Shown piece after piece: positions 44,775 to 53,074 of a stretch of DNA of 64,000 nucleotides. The stretch covers positions 1 through 64,000 of the forward strand of contig NZ_JBHEEH010000012.1 in assembly GCF_041929845.1 (NCBI RefSeq), in the 5' to 3' direction. Both the position numbers and the translations under genes were made by a program. A model generated the notes under the pieces. That model was given only the letters and a program-made list of their open reading frames with translations, had not been told where the DNA came from and did not search any database. The DNA comes from Paenochrobactrum pullorum. GTDB lineage: Bacteria > Pseudomonadota > Alphaproteobacteria > Rhizobiales > Rhizobiaceae. Position 1 is the stretch's first letter. Every line of letters begins with the position of its first letter.

Positions 44775-45683
44775 TTAGCGTACGATCAATGTGCCGGCAC
44801 CGCGCTCGGTGAAGAGTTCAAGCAGAATGGAATGAGGCGTTTTACCATTGAGGATAACCACGCCTTCAACGCCGCGGTTGATCGCTTCAATGCAGGTTTC
44901 CACTTTCGGGATCATGCCGCCGGAAATGGTACCGTCTTTGATCAAAGCTTTTGCATCAGCAATCGACAGTTCTTTGATCAGGTTTTTGTCTTTGTCCAAA
45001 ACGCCCGGAACATCGGTGAGGAACAATAGGCGGGTAGCCTTACATGCACCGGCAATTGCACCGGCAAAAGTGTCGGCATTGATGTTGTAAGTGTGACCGT
45101 CACGACCCGGTGCAACCGGCGCAATCACAGGAATCATTTCGGAACGGGCCAGGAGATCAAGCAATGTGCGATCAACCTCAACCGGCTCGCCGACAAAACC
45201 AAGATCCAGCACTTTTTCGATATTGGAATCCGGATCAATCACAGTCTTGCGGGCTTTTTCGGCAAAAACCATGTTACCGTCTTTACCGCAAAGACCGATT
45301 GCCCATTCTCCTTCGGCATTGATGAGAGCGACGATTTCTTTGTTGATGGAACCGGCAAGCACCATTTCAACGATTTCGACGGTCTTCTCGTCGGTAACAC
45401 GTAAGCCACCTTCAAAACGCGATTCAATGCCGAGTTTGGTAAGCATGGCCTGAATCTGCGGGCCACCGCCATGAACCACAATCGGGTTGATGCCGGATTG
45501 TTTCAACAATGCGATATCACGTGCAAAAGCTTTGCCCAGTTCCGGATTGCCCATGGCGTGACCGCCATATTTCACCACGACATTTTTATTCTCGTAACGC
45601 TGCATAAAAGGCAGTGCTGCGGATAAAAGTTGAGCTTGTACTTCGGCATTCTGTTCAGGTGTATTGGTCATTACATTATCCAT
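44775..45683 (-). CDS. argB: acetylglutamate kinase
   Basis: Second step of arginine synthesis. 302 aa. The N-terminal phosphate loop is VVKYGGHAMGN, the substrate motif is VVHGGGPQIQAML, and the C-terminal signature GGMIPKVETCIEAI precedes HSILLELFTERGAGT. The long N-terminus (about 30 residues, with LLSAALPFMQRY) is the type seen in arginine-inhibited hexameric enzymes, so feedback by arginine is likely (family inference). A second Met lies at residue 5. Confidence 0.97.
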   Translation of the reverse strand: MDNVMTNTPEQNAEVQAQLLSAALPFMQRYENKNVVVKYGGHAMGNPELGKAFARDIALLKQSGINPIVVHGGGPQIQAMLTKLGIESRFEGGLRVTDEKTVEIVEMVLAGSINKEIVALINAEGEWAIGLCGKDGNMVFAEKARKTVIDPDSNIEKVLDLGFVGEPVEVDRTLLDLLARSEMIPVIAPVAPGRDGHTYNINADTFAGAIAGACKATRLLFLTDVPGVLDKDKNLIKELSIADAKALIKDGTISGGMIPKVETCIEAINRGVEGVVILNGKTPHSILLELFTERGAGTLIVR

Positions 45684-45715
45684 AGCAGCAAACGGACATA
45701 AAGTGGTTCATTACA

Positions 45716-45740
45716 GAAAAGCATTCCTGACGGAATGCTT
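45716..45740 (-). terminator. intrinsic terminator of engB
   Basis: An 8-bp stem (AGCATTCC / GGAATGCT) with a 4-nt loop is followed on the minus strand by TTTC, between engB and argB. Confidence 0.6.
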
Positions 45741-45761
45741 CAACTGGTGTTTTGTGATTAA

Positions 45762-46604
45762 TCAGGCTTCTTTGGCAACAAGCGCGATGGCCGCGCGTAA
45801 TTCTTCAAAGCCGATGCCTTTTTCCGATGAAGTGGCAATGATACCGGGGAAGCAGGCGGCGCGTTTGATGGTGAGTTTCTTGGTCTCTTCCATCAGGCGC
45901 GGAATGCCGGCTGGTTTGATTTTGTCGATCTTGGTGAGCACAATCTGATAAGAAACCGCAGCTTTGTCGAGGAGATCAAGCACTTCGGCATCGTTCTTTT
46001 TGATGCCGTGGCGCGAATCAATCAGCACATAAACGCGTTTCAAAGTGGTGCGGCCGCGCAAATAATCAAAGACCAGTCGCGTCCATGCATCCACTTGCGA
46101 TTTAGGCGCTTCAGCAAAACCATAACCCGGCATATCGACAAGCGCGAGTGGCGGCAGATCGCCGTCCTCGCCTGAATAGCCATCAGGCACAAAATAGTTG
46201 AGCTCTTGTGTGCGACCCGGCGTGTTGGATGTGCGTGCCAAGCCTTTTTTTGTCACAAGCGCATTGATCAGCGAGGATTTGCCAACATTGGAGCGTCCGG
46301 CAAAGGCAATCTCGACAGGGCCTTCTGCCGGCAGAAACTTCATCGACGGAACGCCGCGGATGAAAATCCAGCTTTTGGCAAAAAGCAGACGACCTTCATT
46401 GATCAGAGCCTGACGCGCAGCTTCTTCGCGGGCAAGCAGTTCGCCGACATTGGAAGATGTAATATTGATCACAGGTGCTTTTGCAGGTGTGGATGCTTTC
46501 GCTGAAGCCGGAGAAGCAGAGCTCAAGTTTTTGGATGTTGGTTTATCTTGTTTGCTCAACTTGGATATCCAGTTCAGAAGGGGTTTTATTTTCAATGTTG
46601 GCAT
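45762..46604 (-). CDS. engB: ribosome biogenesis GTPase EngB (YihA/YsxC)
   Basis: A GTPase needed for 50S subunit assembly. Motifs: AGRSNVGKSSLINAL (G1), NTPGRTQELNYF (G2), DMPGYGFAEAP (G3), TKIDKIKP (G4). About 280 aa from ATG 46604; a TTG at 46628 is also open. The core starts near residue 65. The first ~55 residues are a Ser/Ala/Lys/Pro-rich extension that looks disordered and is longer than in most EngB proteins. It follows yidC on the same strand, separated by a terminator. Confidence 0.93.
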   Translation of the reverse strand: MPTLKIKPLLNWISKLSKQDKPTSKNLSSASPASAKASTPAKAPVINITSSNVGELLAREEAARQALINEGRLLFAKSWIFIRGVPSMKFLPAEGPVEIAFAGRSNVGKSSLINALVTKKGLARTSNTPGRTQELNYFVPDGYSGEDGDLPPLALVDMPGYGFAEAPKSQVDAWTRLVFDYLRGRTTLKRVYVLIDSRHGIKKNDAEVLDLLDKAAVSYQIVLTKIDKIKPAGIPRLMEETKKLTIKRAACFPGIIATSSEKGIGFEELRAAIALVAKEA

Positions 46605-46650
46605 CAAGCTTAATAGCTCGCTTGTCAACTATGCAATTAAAAATGATGTA

Positions 46651-46684
46651 AAAAAAGCCCCTGTGAAGACAGGGGCTTTTATTC
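46651..46684 (-). terminator. intrinsic terminator of the rpmH-rnpA-yidC run
   Basis: AGCCCCTGT / ACAGGGGCT with a 4-nt loop and a run of six T on the minus strand, 11 nt after the yidC stop. Confidence 0.93.
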
Positions 46685-46694
46685 TTATACCGGA

Positions 46695-48533
46695 TTATTT
46701 AGCCGGTTTGGGCTTTTTCTTGAAGAGACCTTTAAGATTGTCCAACAATTCGATCTTGGCACCCTGACGTTTCATGATAATCGCCTGCTGGGTGATCGAA
46801 AGTGTATTGTTCCATGCCCAGTAGATGACGAGACCAGCAGGGAAAGCGGCCAACATGAAGGTGAAGATGATCGGCATCCATGTGAAGATCATCGCTTGTG
46901 TCGGATCCGGTGGGGTCGGGTTCATGCGCATCTGCAAGAACATGGTGATACCCATGATCACCGGCCAGACACCAATCATCAGGAACTGTGGCACATCATA
47001 TGGCAACAGACCGAACAGGTTGAACAGCGATGTTGGATCCGGCGCTGCAAGGTCATGAATCCAGCCAAAGAAAGGCGCATGGCGCATTTCAATGGTGACA
47101 TAGAGCACCTTATAGAGCGCAAAGAATACAGGGATCTGCACCAATACCGGCCAGCAACCAGCAAGCGGGTTAATTTTTTCCCGTTTGTAAAGCTGCATCA
47201 TTTCCTGCTGTTGCTTGACTTTATCATCCGCATATTTTTCACGGATTTCAAGCATTGCAGGTTGCATCATCTTCATACGTGCCATCGAAGCATAAGACTT
47301 GTTGGCAAGCGGGAAGAACAGACCTTTGAGGATAACGGTTACCACCAGAATCGCGACACCGAAATTGCCGGAGAATTTATAAATCCAGTCAATCAGGTAG
47401 AACATCGGTTTGGTGATGAAGTAGAACCAACCCCAGTCGATCAGCAATTCGAAGTTTTTGATGCTGAGATTTTCTTCATATTTTTTGATGTCGGAAACAA
47501 CTTTTGCACCGGCAAAAACATGATTGGTCAGTTTTTGAGTTTCACCAGCAGCAACAGTGATCGGCTCGCTCAGGAAATCAGCCTGATAGCGCGGACGGTC
47601 ATTGGTGAAATGGGAGAAACGGGCCGTGTATTTTTCTGCCTGTGGCGGAATAAGGGTTGCAGCCCAATATTTATCGGTGATGCCGAGCCAGCCGCCGGAC
47701 ACGTCTTTAAACGGCATGTCCTTGTTGTCTTCGATCTTGGAATATTTGATTTCCTGAAGACCGTCGTCACCCATTACACCAATCAGGCCCTCATGCAGTA
47801 CATAAGTGGCGCTTGCATGTTCCGGCTGGTTGAAGCGGGTAACGCGACCATAAGAGGCCAGCGAAACAGGCACACCTGCTTCATTGATGATATTGTCTTC
47901 GAAAGTGAAGAGATAAGCATCATCCACCGAGATGGTGCGTTTAAAAGTGATGTTTTTCTCGTTGGTGAAGGACAATGTTACCGGTGTTGAAGGGGTAAGC
48001 TTGTCATTGCCTTCAACCGTCCAGACAGTAGTCGGACCCGGGACTGCGCCGGTTGTGTCATTGCCGGCAAAGCCCAGTTCAACAAAATAGCCCTGACGCA
48101 AGGCAGAAGGTGCCAAGAGCTCAATATTCGGCGATTTGTCACTGACGGTTTCGTGATATTTGCTCAGGAATAAATCATCAAGACGCGCGCCGGTCAGATT
48201 GATGGAACCGCGCAAAGCCGGGGTTTCAATGGCAATACGCTTGGACTGACCAAGTGCTGCCTCGCGGCTCAGTGAGCCGGCGGCAACATTGTCAGCTCCC
48301 GGAACCTGACCCGGAATATTATCAGCAGATTGCTGTAACTGGGGGGTGTCGCTTAAGCCGGTATTGGCTCCATTGCCCTGCTGCGTGGCGGTTTGTGCCT
48401 GACGCTGCTGCTCCTCAATGCGTGTCTGTTCACGCTGGGCTTCCGACTTGGGGCCCATGTAAAAGACCTGCCAGAGTGTCAGTATGAGGATGGACAGGGC
48501 AATGGTGATGAAGAAATTTCGATTATTTTCCAT
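46695..48533 (-). CDS. yidC: membrane protein insertase YidC
   Basis: Inserts proteins into the inner membrane, alone or with SecYEG. 612 aa from ATG 48533 (AGGA 8 nt upstream); 28 further in-frame codons are ignored. The order is: N-terminal helix (FFITIALSILILTLWQVFYM), a Gln/Asn-rich linker, a large periplasmic beta domain (about 90-370), then the conserved helical core starting near LIDWGWFYFITKPMFYLIDW. The core has the family sequences YKREKINPLAGCWPVLVQIP and AFPAGLVIYWAWNNTLSI. It overlaps the rnpA stop by 11 bp. Confidence 0.97.
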   Translation of the reverse strand: MENNRNFFITIALSILILTLWQVFYMGPKSEAQREQTRIEEQQRQAQTATQQGNGANTGLSDTPQLQQSADNIPGQVPGADNVAAGSLSREAALGQSKRIAIETPALRGSINLTGARLDDLFLSKYHETVSDKSPNIELLAPSALRQGYFVELGFAGNDTTGAVPGPTTVWTVEGNDKLTPSTPVTLSFTNEKNITFKRTISVDDAYLFTFEDNIINEAGVPVSLASYGRVTRFNQPEHASATYVLHEGLIGVMGDDGLQEIKYSKIEDNKDMPFKDVSGGWLGITDKYWAATLIPPQAEKYTARFSHFTNDRPRYQADFLSEPITVAAGETQKLTNHVFAGAKVVSDIKKYEENLSIKNFELLIDWGWFYFITKPMFYLIDWIYKFSGNFGVAILVVTVILKGLFFPLANKSYASMARMKMMQPAMLEIREKYADDKVKQQQEMMQLYKREKINPLAGCWPVLVQIPVFFALYKVLYVTIEMRHAPFFGWIHDLAAPDPTSLFNLFGLLPYDVPQFLMIGVWPVIMGITMFLQMRMNPTPPDPTQAMIFTWMPIIFTFMLAAFPAGLVIYWAWNNTLSITQQAIIMKRQGAKIELLDNLKGLFKKKPKPAK

Positions 48534-48966
48534 TGACGGGTCCTGATTCCGGTCGTTCGCTTCGGCGCTTCTTATCTGATCGGTTGCTTTCATTGCTGCG
48601 CTTGGCGCGCTTGGCAATTTCTTGGGCGAGGATCAGAAAGGGCGCAGTGAGTGCCTCTCTTCGTGCAACAATCACATAGTCGGTTGAAGGCTGCATGTCA
48701 TCTGCTGCATGACAGCGCACGGCTTCTCGAAGCCTGCGGCGGATACGGTTGCGAATAACGGCATTGCCGTTTTTCTTGGTCACCGTAAAACCGACCCGCG
48801 TTGCGTTGCCAATTTTAGCATTAGCCGATTCTTCTGGAGTGCGCCCCCGCACTTCCATCAGAAACAAGGGGCCACGGCGTTTTTCGCCATTCCTTACAGT
48901 CAAAAACTCCGCTCTCTTGCGAAGGCGGAGTGTTTGTTTGTTGGTTATTTTGTCCATTTCGCTCAT
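48523..48966 (-). CDS. rnpA: ribonuclease P protein component
   Basis: Protein subunit of RNase P, which matures tRNA 5' ends. 147 aa. The RNA-binding signature GFTVTKKNGNAVIRNRIRRR is intact, and TLRLRKRAEFLTVRNGEKR is the usual N-terminus. The basic C-terminal tail (RSNESNRSDKKRRSERPES) is longer than in enteric RnpA. A perfect 18-bp palindrome ends 2 bases before the ATG. A second start at residue 4 (48957) is possible. It is the middle gene of rpmH-rnpA-yidC. Confidence 0.95.
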   Translation of the reverse strand: MSEMDKITNKQTLRLRKRAEFLTVRNGEKRRGPLFLMEVRGRTPEESANAKIGNATRVGFTVTKKNGNAVIRNRIRRRLREAVRCHAADDMQPSTDYVIVARREALTAPFLILAQEIAKRAKRSNESNRSDKKRRSERPESGPVNGK

Positions 48967-48968
48967 GG

Positions 48969-48986
48969 CCGCGCTTTAAAGCGCGG
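48969..48986. promoter_or_regulatory. 18-bp perfect palindrome at the rnpA start
   Basis: CCGCGCTTTAAAGCGCGG is fully self-complementary and lies in the 27-nt gap between rpmH and rnpA, replacing any visible Shine-Dalgarno. In RNA it would fold into a short G/C hairpin next to the start codon. Confidence 0.6.
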
Positions 48987-48993
48987 TTGCGAA

Positions 48994-49128
48994 TTATGCG
49001 GACAACCGCTTACGACCGCGAGCGCGGCGAGCGGCAATAACTTTACGACCGCCGGTGGTGGCCATGCGTGAACGGAATCCGTGGCGACGCTTACGGACGA
49101 GCTTGGATGGTTGGTATGTACGCTTCAT
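48994..49128 (-). CDS. rpmH: 50S ribosomal protein L34
   Basis: 44 aa, the normal length, starting MKRTYQPSKLVRKRRHGFRS and ending GRKRLSA; it matches L34 across its whole length. It is very basic. It is first gene of the rpmH-rnpA-yidC run, with a leader of about 110 nt downstream of a near-consensus promoter. Confidence 0.98.
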   Translation of the reverse strand: MKRTYQPSKLVRKRRHGFRSRMATTGGRKVIAARRARGRKRLSA

Positions 49129-49202
49129 TTATTTAATACCGCGGTGTGCGGCCCTTCTTGGTTCTGTATTTTGAACAGGAGCGAATTCGTTTAACGAAAG
49201 CC

Positions 49203-49219
49203 TCCGGCTTTTGGCCGGA
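49203..49219 (-). promoter_or_regulatory. hairpin in the rpmH leader
   Basis: TCCGGC / GCCGGA, 6 bp with a 5-nt loop, between the promoter and rpmH. It has no T run. It might affect leader stability or L34 feedback; this is a guess. Confidence 0.35.
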
Positions 49220-49246
49220 TGTGAAATGTTCACGAATATGTTGCGG

Positions 49247-49275
49247 CTTATAGAGAATGCCGCCTTTTGAGTCAA
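49247..49275 (-). promoter_or_regulatory. sigma-70-type promoter of rpmH
   Basis: Read on the minus strand: TTGACT, a 17-nt spacer, then TATAAG. Only two mismatches to consensus. A CcrM-type GANTC site (GAGTC) overlaps the -35 box. A tandem repeat ends one base upstream of the -35 box. Confidence 0.75.
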
Positions 49276-49276
49276 T

Positions 49277-49352
49277 CACAAGTAAATAGGTTAGGGCACA
49301 AGTAAATAGGTTCAGGCACAAGTAAATAGGTTCAGGCACAAGTAAACGCGCT
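49277..49352. repeat. 20-bp tandem repeats upstream of the rpmH promoter
   Basis: Three near-perfect copies of a 20-bp unit (CACAAGTAAATAGGTTCAGG; copy 1 ends TTAGGG) at 49277-49296, 49297-49316 and 49317-49336. A partial fourth copy starts at 49337 (CACAAGTAAA). The period is about two helical turns, so each copy would present the same face. They could be activator sites, an UP-element-like tract, or simply a variable repeat. Confidence 0.9.
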
Positions 49353-49514
49353 CGGGAAAGGCCGGAGCTGTTCATTTAAAGGGACTAACGCCATTTAAAA
49401 AGCGTTGATAATAAAAAAGTGATTGCTGTGATCAAAATAAATATGCTCTGCATAGGCGGATGAATTTCAAGCGGTGACGCTTGAAATTTTAACATTGCAA
49501 AGCAGGAGTTGAGC

Positions 49515-49862
49515 ATGAGCATTCGTCGTATTGAAGTTGGCCCGCGCATGAGCGAAGCTGTCATTCACGGCAATACGGTTTATCTGTCCGGTCAGGTCGG
49601 CACACCAGGCGCCAGCGTTTTTCAGCAGACGCAAGATGTTTGCGCAGAGATTGATGCAGCTTTGGCAAAGGCCGGCACTAATAAATCCAAAATTCTGCAG
49701 GCGATCATCTGGCTGGATGATATGGCTGATTTTGGTGAAATGAATAAAGCGTGGGAAGCTTGGGTTGATCCGGCCAACACGCCTGCACGTGCGACCGGCG
49801 AGGCAAAGCTCGCCAGCCCTGATTATAAAGTGGAAATCATTATTACGGCAGCGCTGGACTAA
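49515..49862 (+). CDS. RidA family protein (YjgF/YER057c/UK114)
   Basis: 115 aa. It hydrolyses reactive enamine/imine intermediates in characterised RidA members. The conserved Arg lies in PARATGEAKLASPDYKVEI, in the usual position for the substrate carboxylate. GNTVYLSGQVG and ILQAIIWLDDMADFGEMNKAW fit the RidA subfamilies rather than archetypal RidA, so activity is likely but specificity is open. CAGGAG stands 6 nt before ATG 49515; TTG 49509 is too close to it. It overlaps the DUF4105 gene by 20 bp, tail to tail. Confidence 0.92.
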   Translation: MSIRRIEVGPRMSEAVIHGNTVYLSGQVGTPGASVFQQTQDVCAEIDAALAKAGTNKSKILQAIIWLDDMADFGEMNKAWEAWVDPANTPARATGEAKLASPDYKVEIIITAALD

Positions 49863-50895
49863 TGGTTTTAAAACTCGGCTCTGGCATTTTGTCCAGCTGC
49901 TCGAGTGTGACAGGCTGGCGAATACGGCGTGAATAATCTTTTGCGTCACCTTTCGCCAGCTCATTGATATGCGCTTTGGCAATTGTATGTTCTGCTGTAT
50001 CCGCTGTCGAAATCAGTTCGTGATCATAGAGGTAATAAGGCGCATAGCCTGATAATAAAATACGATAATCAAACATGATGCCCGGGTCCATCAGGCGCGC
50101 CATTTCAAAAATGACGGTGGTGCAGTTGGTTAAAAGCGTGTTGTAAAACTCCGGCTCTTCGGCCAGACGGTTGGCATTTTCCACATAGTTTAAAAACAAT
50201 GTTTTGGCGGTTTCCTGCTCAATATCGATCGGATAGCGATAAACCTGCTCACCACGAATATTGGTGCGGGTAAAGATGATGTCGCTTTCTTCGGCGGCAA
50301 TCATTGCCAGTTCAAATTTGCGGAAAAAACCACCAATTGTGGAAAATTCTTCGTGATGTTCTTTGCGAATTTCTGCGGAAAAAACGATATGGCGGCCATC
50401 GGCAAATCCGAAAGACACTAATGTGTGTGCAATGGCAGGGCCGGTCCAGTAAGAAAGAAAAGCATCCGTTGAAATAATGGTGTTCAGATCGTAAGTCTCG
50501 CTTTTCCAACGAATTTTATATTCGGTTTCGCTTATCCATTCAAAATCACGGATATTATTGAGTGTGACCATATCGCCATCAATCGTGCCGGTGACGGTAT
50601 AGGCAACTTCTGCAGCCCAAATACGGTTGAGTGATGGTTTGATGGTTGCCCACCAACCCAAAATGGCAAGGCACAGACATAAGAAAATAGCGCGGCGTGG
50701 CCACGGGGCTGGCTGACGTTCACCCCACAGATACCAGACCAGCACGCCAAGCCATAAGCCGATGATGGCAATACGCATTAAAGTGCCGAAAGGGGCTTGA
50801 AACCAGATGGCGCAGCTTGCCCAAATGAAAAAGGCAATTGCGACAGGACAGAGGATGAGCTTGATGATGATATTGAGCCAGTCGTAATTATTCAT
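49843..50895 (-). CDS. DUF4105 membrane protein
   Basis: About 350 aa. Three N-terminal hydrophobic helices (within about the first 85 residues) precede a soluble domain of DUF4105 type, recognised by NNIRDFEWISETEY, WTGPAIAHTLVSFGF and TNCTTVIFEMARLM. The Cys-containing TNCTT segment and the His of the AHT stretch recall cysteine-peptidase-like folds, but catalysis is not shown. The frame opens 18 codons earlier; MNNYDW at 50895 is the likely start although the ribosome binding site is weak. Confidence 0.8.
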   Translation of the reverse strand: MNNYDWLNIIIKLILCPVAIAFFIWASCAIWFQAPFGTLMRIAIIGLWLGVLVWYLWGERQPAPWPRRAIFLCLCLAILGWWATIKPSLNRIWAAEVAYTVTGTIDGDMVTLNNIRDFEWISETEYKIRWKSETYDLNTIISTDAFLSYWTGPAIAHTLVSFGFADGRHIVFSAEIRKEHHEEFSTIGGFFRKFELAMIAAEESDIIFTRTNIRGEQVYRYPIDIEQETAKTLFLNYVENANRLAEEPEFYNTLLTNCTTVIFEMARLMDPGIMFDYRILLSGYAPYYLYDHELISTADTAEHTIAKAHINELAKGDAKDYSRRIRQPVTLEQLDKMPEPSFKTISPALP

Positions 50896-51129
50896 TACGC
50901 TTAAACGATCCTCGCCAGTTTGCATGTTGTTTACATGATGTGTTTTCAACGCATATTTTCAGTGCCAAGAAGCGCTTAAACGAGGCTAGGTAATAAAGTT
51001 AAAAAAATCCAGCGTAATTCGGTTCCTGTAAATCCAAATTTGCATTATTTTTGCCAAACTCCATGTTTAATCCTTCGTGACCCCGCATTCTTAACCAATG
51101 CCTAATGTTTAGGTGGCAAAAAAGTTTTT

Positions 51130-52059
51130 ATGGTAAACGGTTTCTTAAAATCATGTTTGGTTGCCGGTATATTATCCGGTTGTGTGTCTTTCTCAATTGC
51201 ATCAATGGCGGAGACGCTTTCTTTGGCGTCGGTGTCGGGTAGCAAGCAGCACAATATACCTCTCGAAACACAAACACCTGTGACGACGAAGCCAGCTGCT
51301 ATCAGTCCGACCGGAGAGGGGCTTATCATGATTGACCCGACGAAGAAACCGGCAGAAAAGAACGATAAAAAGCCGGAGAATCTGGTTCGTAATCGGACCT
51401 TTATCTATCAGTTTTATCATCCTGATGAATTGGAGGGGGGAAACCCGTCACGTGAATTGGTGGTGCTTTTGCATGGCTCGGGCGGCAATGAAGCAAGTCT
51501 CGTTCCCCTGGCGCGCCGTGTCTGGCCGCGCGCGGTCTTGCTCGGTGTTAGAGGACGTGTTTTGCAGGATGGCGGCACGCGCTGGTATCGTAAAATAACT
51601 GCCGTAAAGTTTGATGAAAAAGATGTGCAGCAGGAAGCTGATGCTTTTGTTATTTTTATAAGCAAGTTGGCAGAGAAAGAAAATCTTGATTTGCCGAATG
51701 CGACTTTTGTCGGCTATTCTAATGGTGCCAATTTGCTCGCTGCCACCATGTTTATGCATTCCGATCTGGTACGTCGTGCGGTGTTGATGCGCTCAATGCC
51801 GGTGCTGGCACAAATGCCGAAAGCGGATCTGAGTAAAGTTCAGGTGCTGACGATTACCGGTGAGCAGGATAAATTATATTCACCTTTTGCGCCGGCTTTA
51901 TCCGATGCCTTACGCCGCAGTGATGCCAAACTGGATGCGGAAATGGTGGATGCAGGGCATATGCTCGGCTTGAAAGATCGCCAGATCATTAGGCAATGGT
52001 TGGCTTCTCTTGATGGCACGAACTTGACCGATGTGAAGGTCAGGCCAAAAAAACATTAA
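51130..52059 (+). CDS. alpha/beta-hydrolase lipoprotein (carboxylesterase/phospholipase type)
   Basis: 309 aa. It has a lipoprotein signal: hydrophobic stretch then lipobox LSGC at residues 15-18. A linker of about 70 residues rich in Thr/Pro/Lys follows. The hydrolase core shows the oxyanion motif LLHGSGGNEASLVPL, the nucleophile elbow GYSNGA (Ser near 197) and the late His in DAGHMLGL. The family is related to carboxylesterase 2/phospholipase enzymes of the MhqD type, here apparently periplasmic and membrane-anchored. The substrate is unknown. It is monocistronic with a strong terminator. Confidence 0.88.
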   Translation: MVNGFLKSCLVAGILSGCVSFSIASMAETLSLASVSGSKQHNIPLETQTPVTTKPAAISPTGEGLIMIDPTKKPAEKNDKKPENLVRNRTFIYQFYHPDELEGGNPSRELVVLLHGSGGNEASLVPLARRVWPRAVLLGVRGRVLQDGGTRWYRKITAVKFDEKDVQQEADAFVIFISKLAEKENLDLPNATFVGYSNGANLLAATMFMHSDLVRRAVLMRSMPVLAQMPKADLSKVQVLTITGEQDKLYSPFAPALSDALRRSDAKLDAEMVDAGHMLGLKDRQIIRQWLASLDGTNLTDVKVRPKKH

Positions 52060-52060
52060 G

Positions 52061-52092
52061 AAAAAAGCAGTGGTTTTAACCACTGCTTTTTT
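52061..52092. terminator. bidirectional intrinsic terminator
   Basis: AAAAAAGCAGTGG / CCACTGCTTTTTT with a short loop and T runs on both strands, between convergent genes. Confidence 0.95.
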
Positions 52093-52096
52093 AATT

Positions 52097-53071
52097 TCAT
52101 GCGGTGATGTCGATCAAACCACAGTCACCATTTTCGGAGCCGTAGCTGAGGCGATGACCGGCCTTGTCCCAACCCATTGATGAGACCGCACTTTTGCCGG
52201 GACGACGTAGCAGCACTTCTTTGTTGTCAGCAAAGCGCACGACCATGATCATGCCGTCCTGATAACCGATCGCGACAATATCTTCGCTTGGATGACAGCT
52301 TACCGATGTTACCATCGTATCGCCGCGCATGCCAAGTTCCAGCGGTGCTTTGCCCATCGGCCCGTCTTTGCTGGCAAAAGGCCAGACAATCGCGGCTGAT
52401 GCGCCGGAGGTGGCGAGCCATTTGCCTTTGGCGCTCCAGGACCAGCTTTTGACCTTCGCCGGATAACCGGTCATGCGCATATGGCGGTTATCTTCCAGAC
52501 GCCAGCCATGCAGCGCATTTTCCTGCATGGACGTAACCAGAAAGCGGCCGTCGGGCGAGAAAGTTGCATCAATATGGGCACCTTTCCAATCAAGATCGAC
52601 AGGTTTTGCAGAGGTGCCTGTCCAGATCAGGTCGGCGCCATTGTAACGTGCAATAGCAATGCGCTGGCCCTTCGGGGCACAGGCGATGCCTTCCACACTG
52701 CGTTCCTGCGCCAATTCCTGTAATTTGCCGTCGGAACCGAGCACCCATGCAATACGGCCTGAACCAAATGCCACCATCCCATGCGGACCGCTGGCAATAG
52801 TGGTGATCCATTTGCGGGATTGATGAGCAATTTCACGGACTTTGCCGGACGCCTCAATGCGGCAGACGCGGCCATCCTCACCACCGGTAAGGATGCTTTT
52901 ACCGTCAAAGCTTAGAACAGCGCAGAGGATACCATCATGCGCGGTTACTTTTTGATGGCCGTTATCTTGCCAATTTACGGTACCGTCGGCCATGACAAAA
53001 AACGGGATGTCATTGACGAAGCAGCTAAAAAGGCAATGGCCTTCGAGATCAAAAGGAGCAAGTGTTGGCAT
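52097..53071 (-). CDS. WD40-like beta-propeller protein
   Basis: 324 aa, no signal peptide, made of repeated WD40-like blades. Recurrent elements are AVLSFDGKSILTGGEDGRVC, ATFSPDGRFLVTSMQENALHGW and WSAKGKWLATSGASAAIVWP. It starts 3 nt after the CobW-family GTPase gene and is surely cotranscribed. The same WD40/CobW pairing occurs in Brucella and Agrobacterium relatives. A propeller can serve as a docking platform for the GTPase or its metal client; that role is inferred. Confidence 0.88.
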   Translation of the reverse strand: MPTLAPFDLEGHCLFSCFVNDIPFFVMADGTVNWQDNGHQKVTAHDGILCAVLSFDGKSILTGGEDGRVCRIEASGKVREIAHQSRKWITTIASGPHGMVAFGSGRIAWVLGSDGKLQELAQERSVEGIACAPKGQRIAIARYNGADLIWTGTSAKPVDLDWKGAHIDATFSPDGRFLVTSMQENALHGWRLEDNRHMRMTGYPAKVKSWSWSAKGKWLATSGASAAIVWPFASKDGPMGKAPLELGMRGDTMVTSVSCHPSEDIVAIGYQDGMIMVVRFADNKEVLLRRPGKSAVSSMGWDKAGHRLSYGSENGDCGLIDITA

Positions 53072-53074
53072 GGC

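Noticed and set aside
49130..49510. Replication origin near rpmH
   Set aside because: dnaA is not adjacent and the tandem repeats do not resemble DnaA boxes (TTATCCACA); a promoter-linked repeat is the simpler reading.
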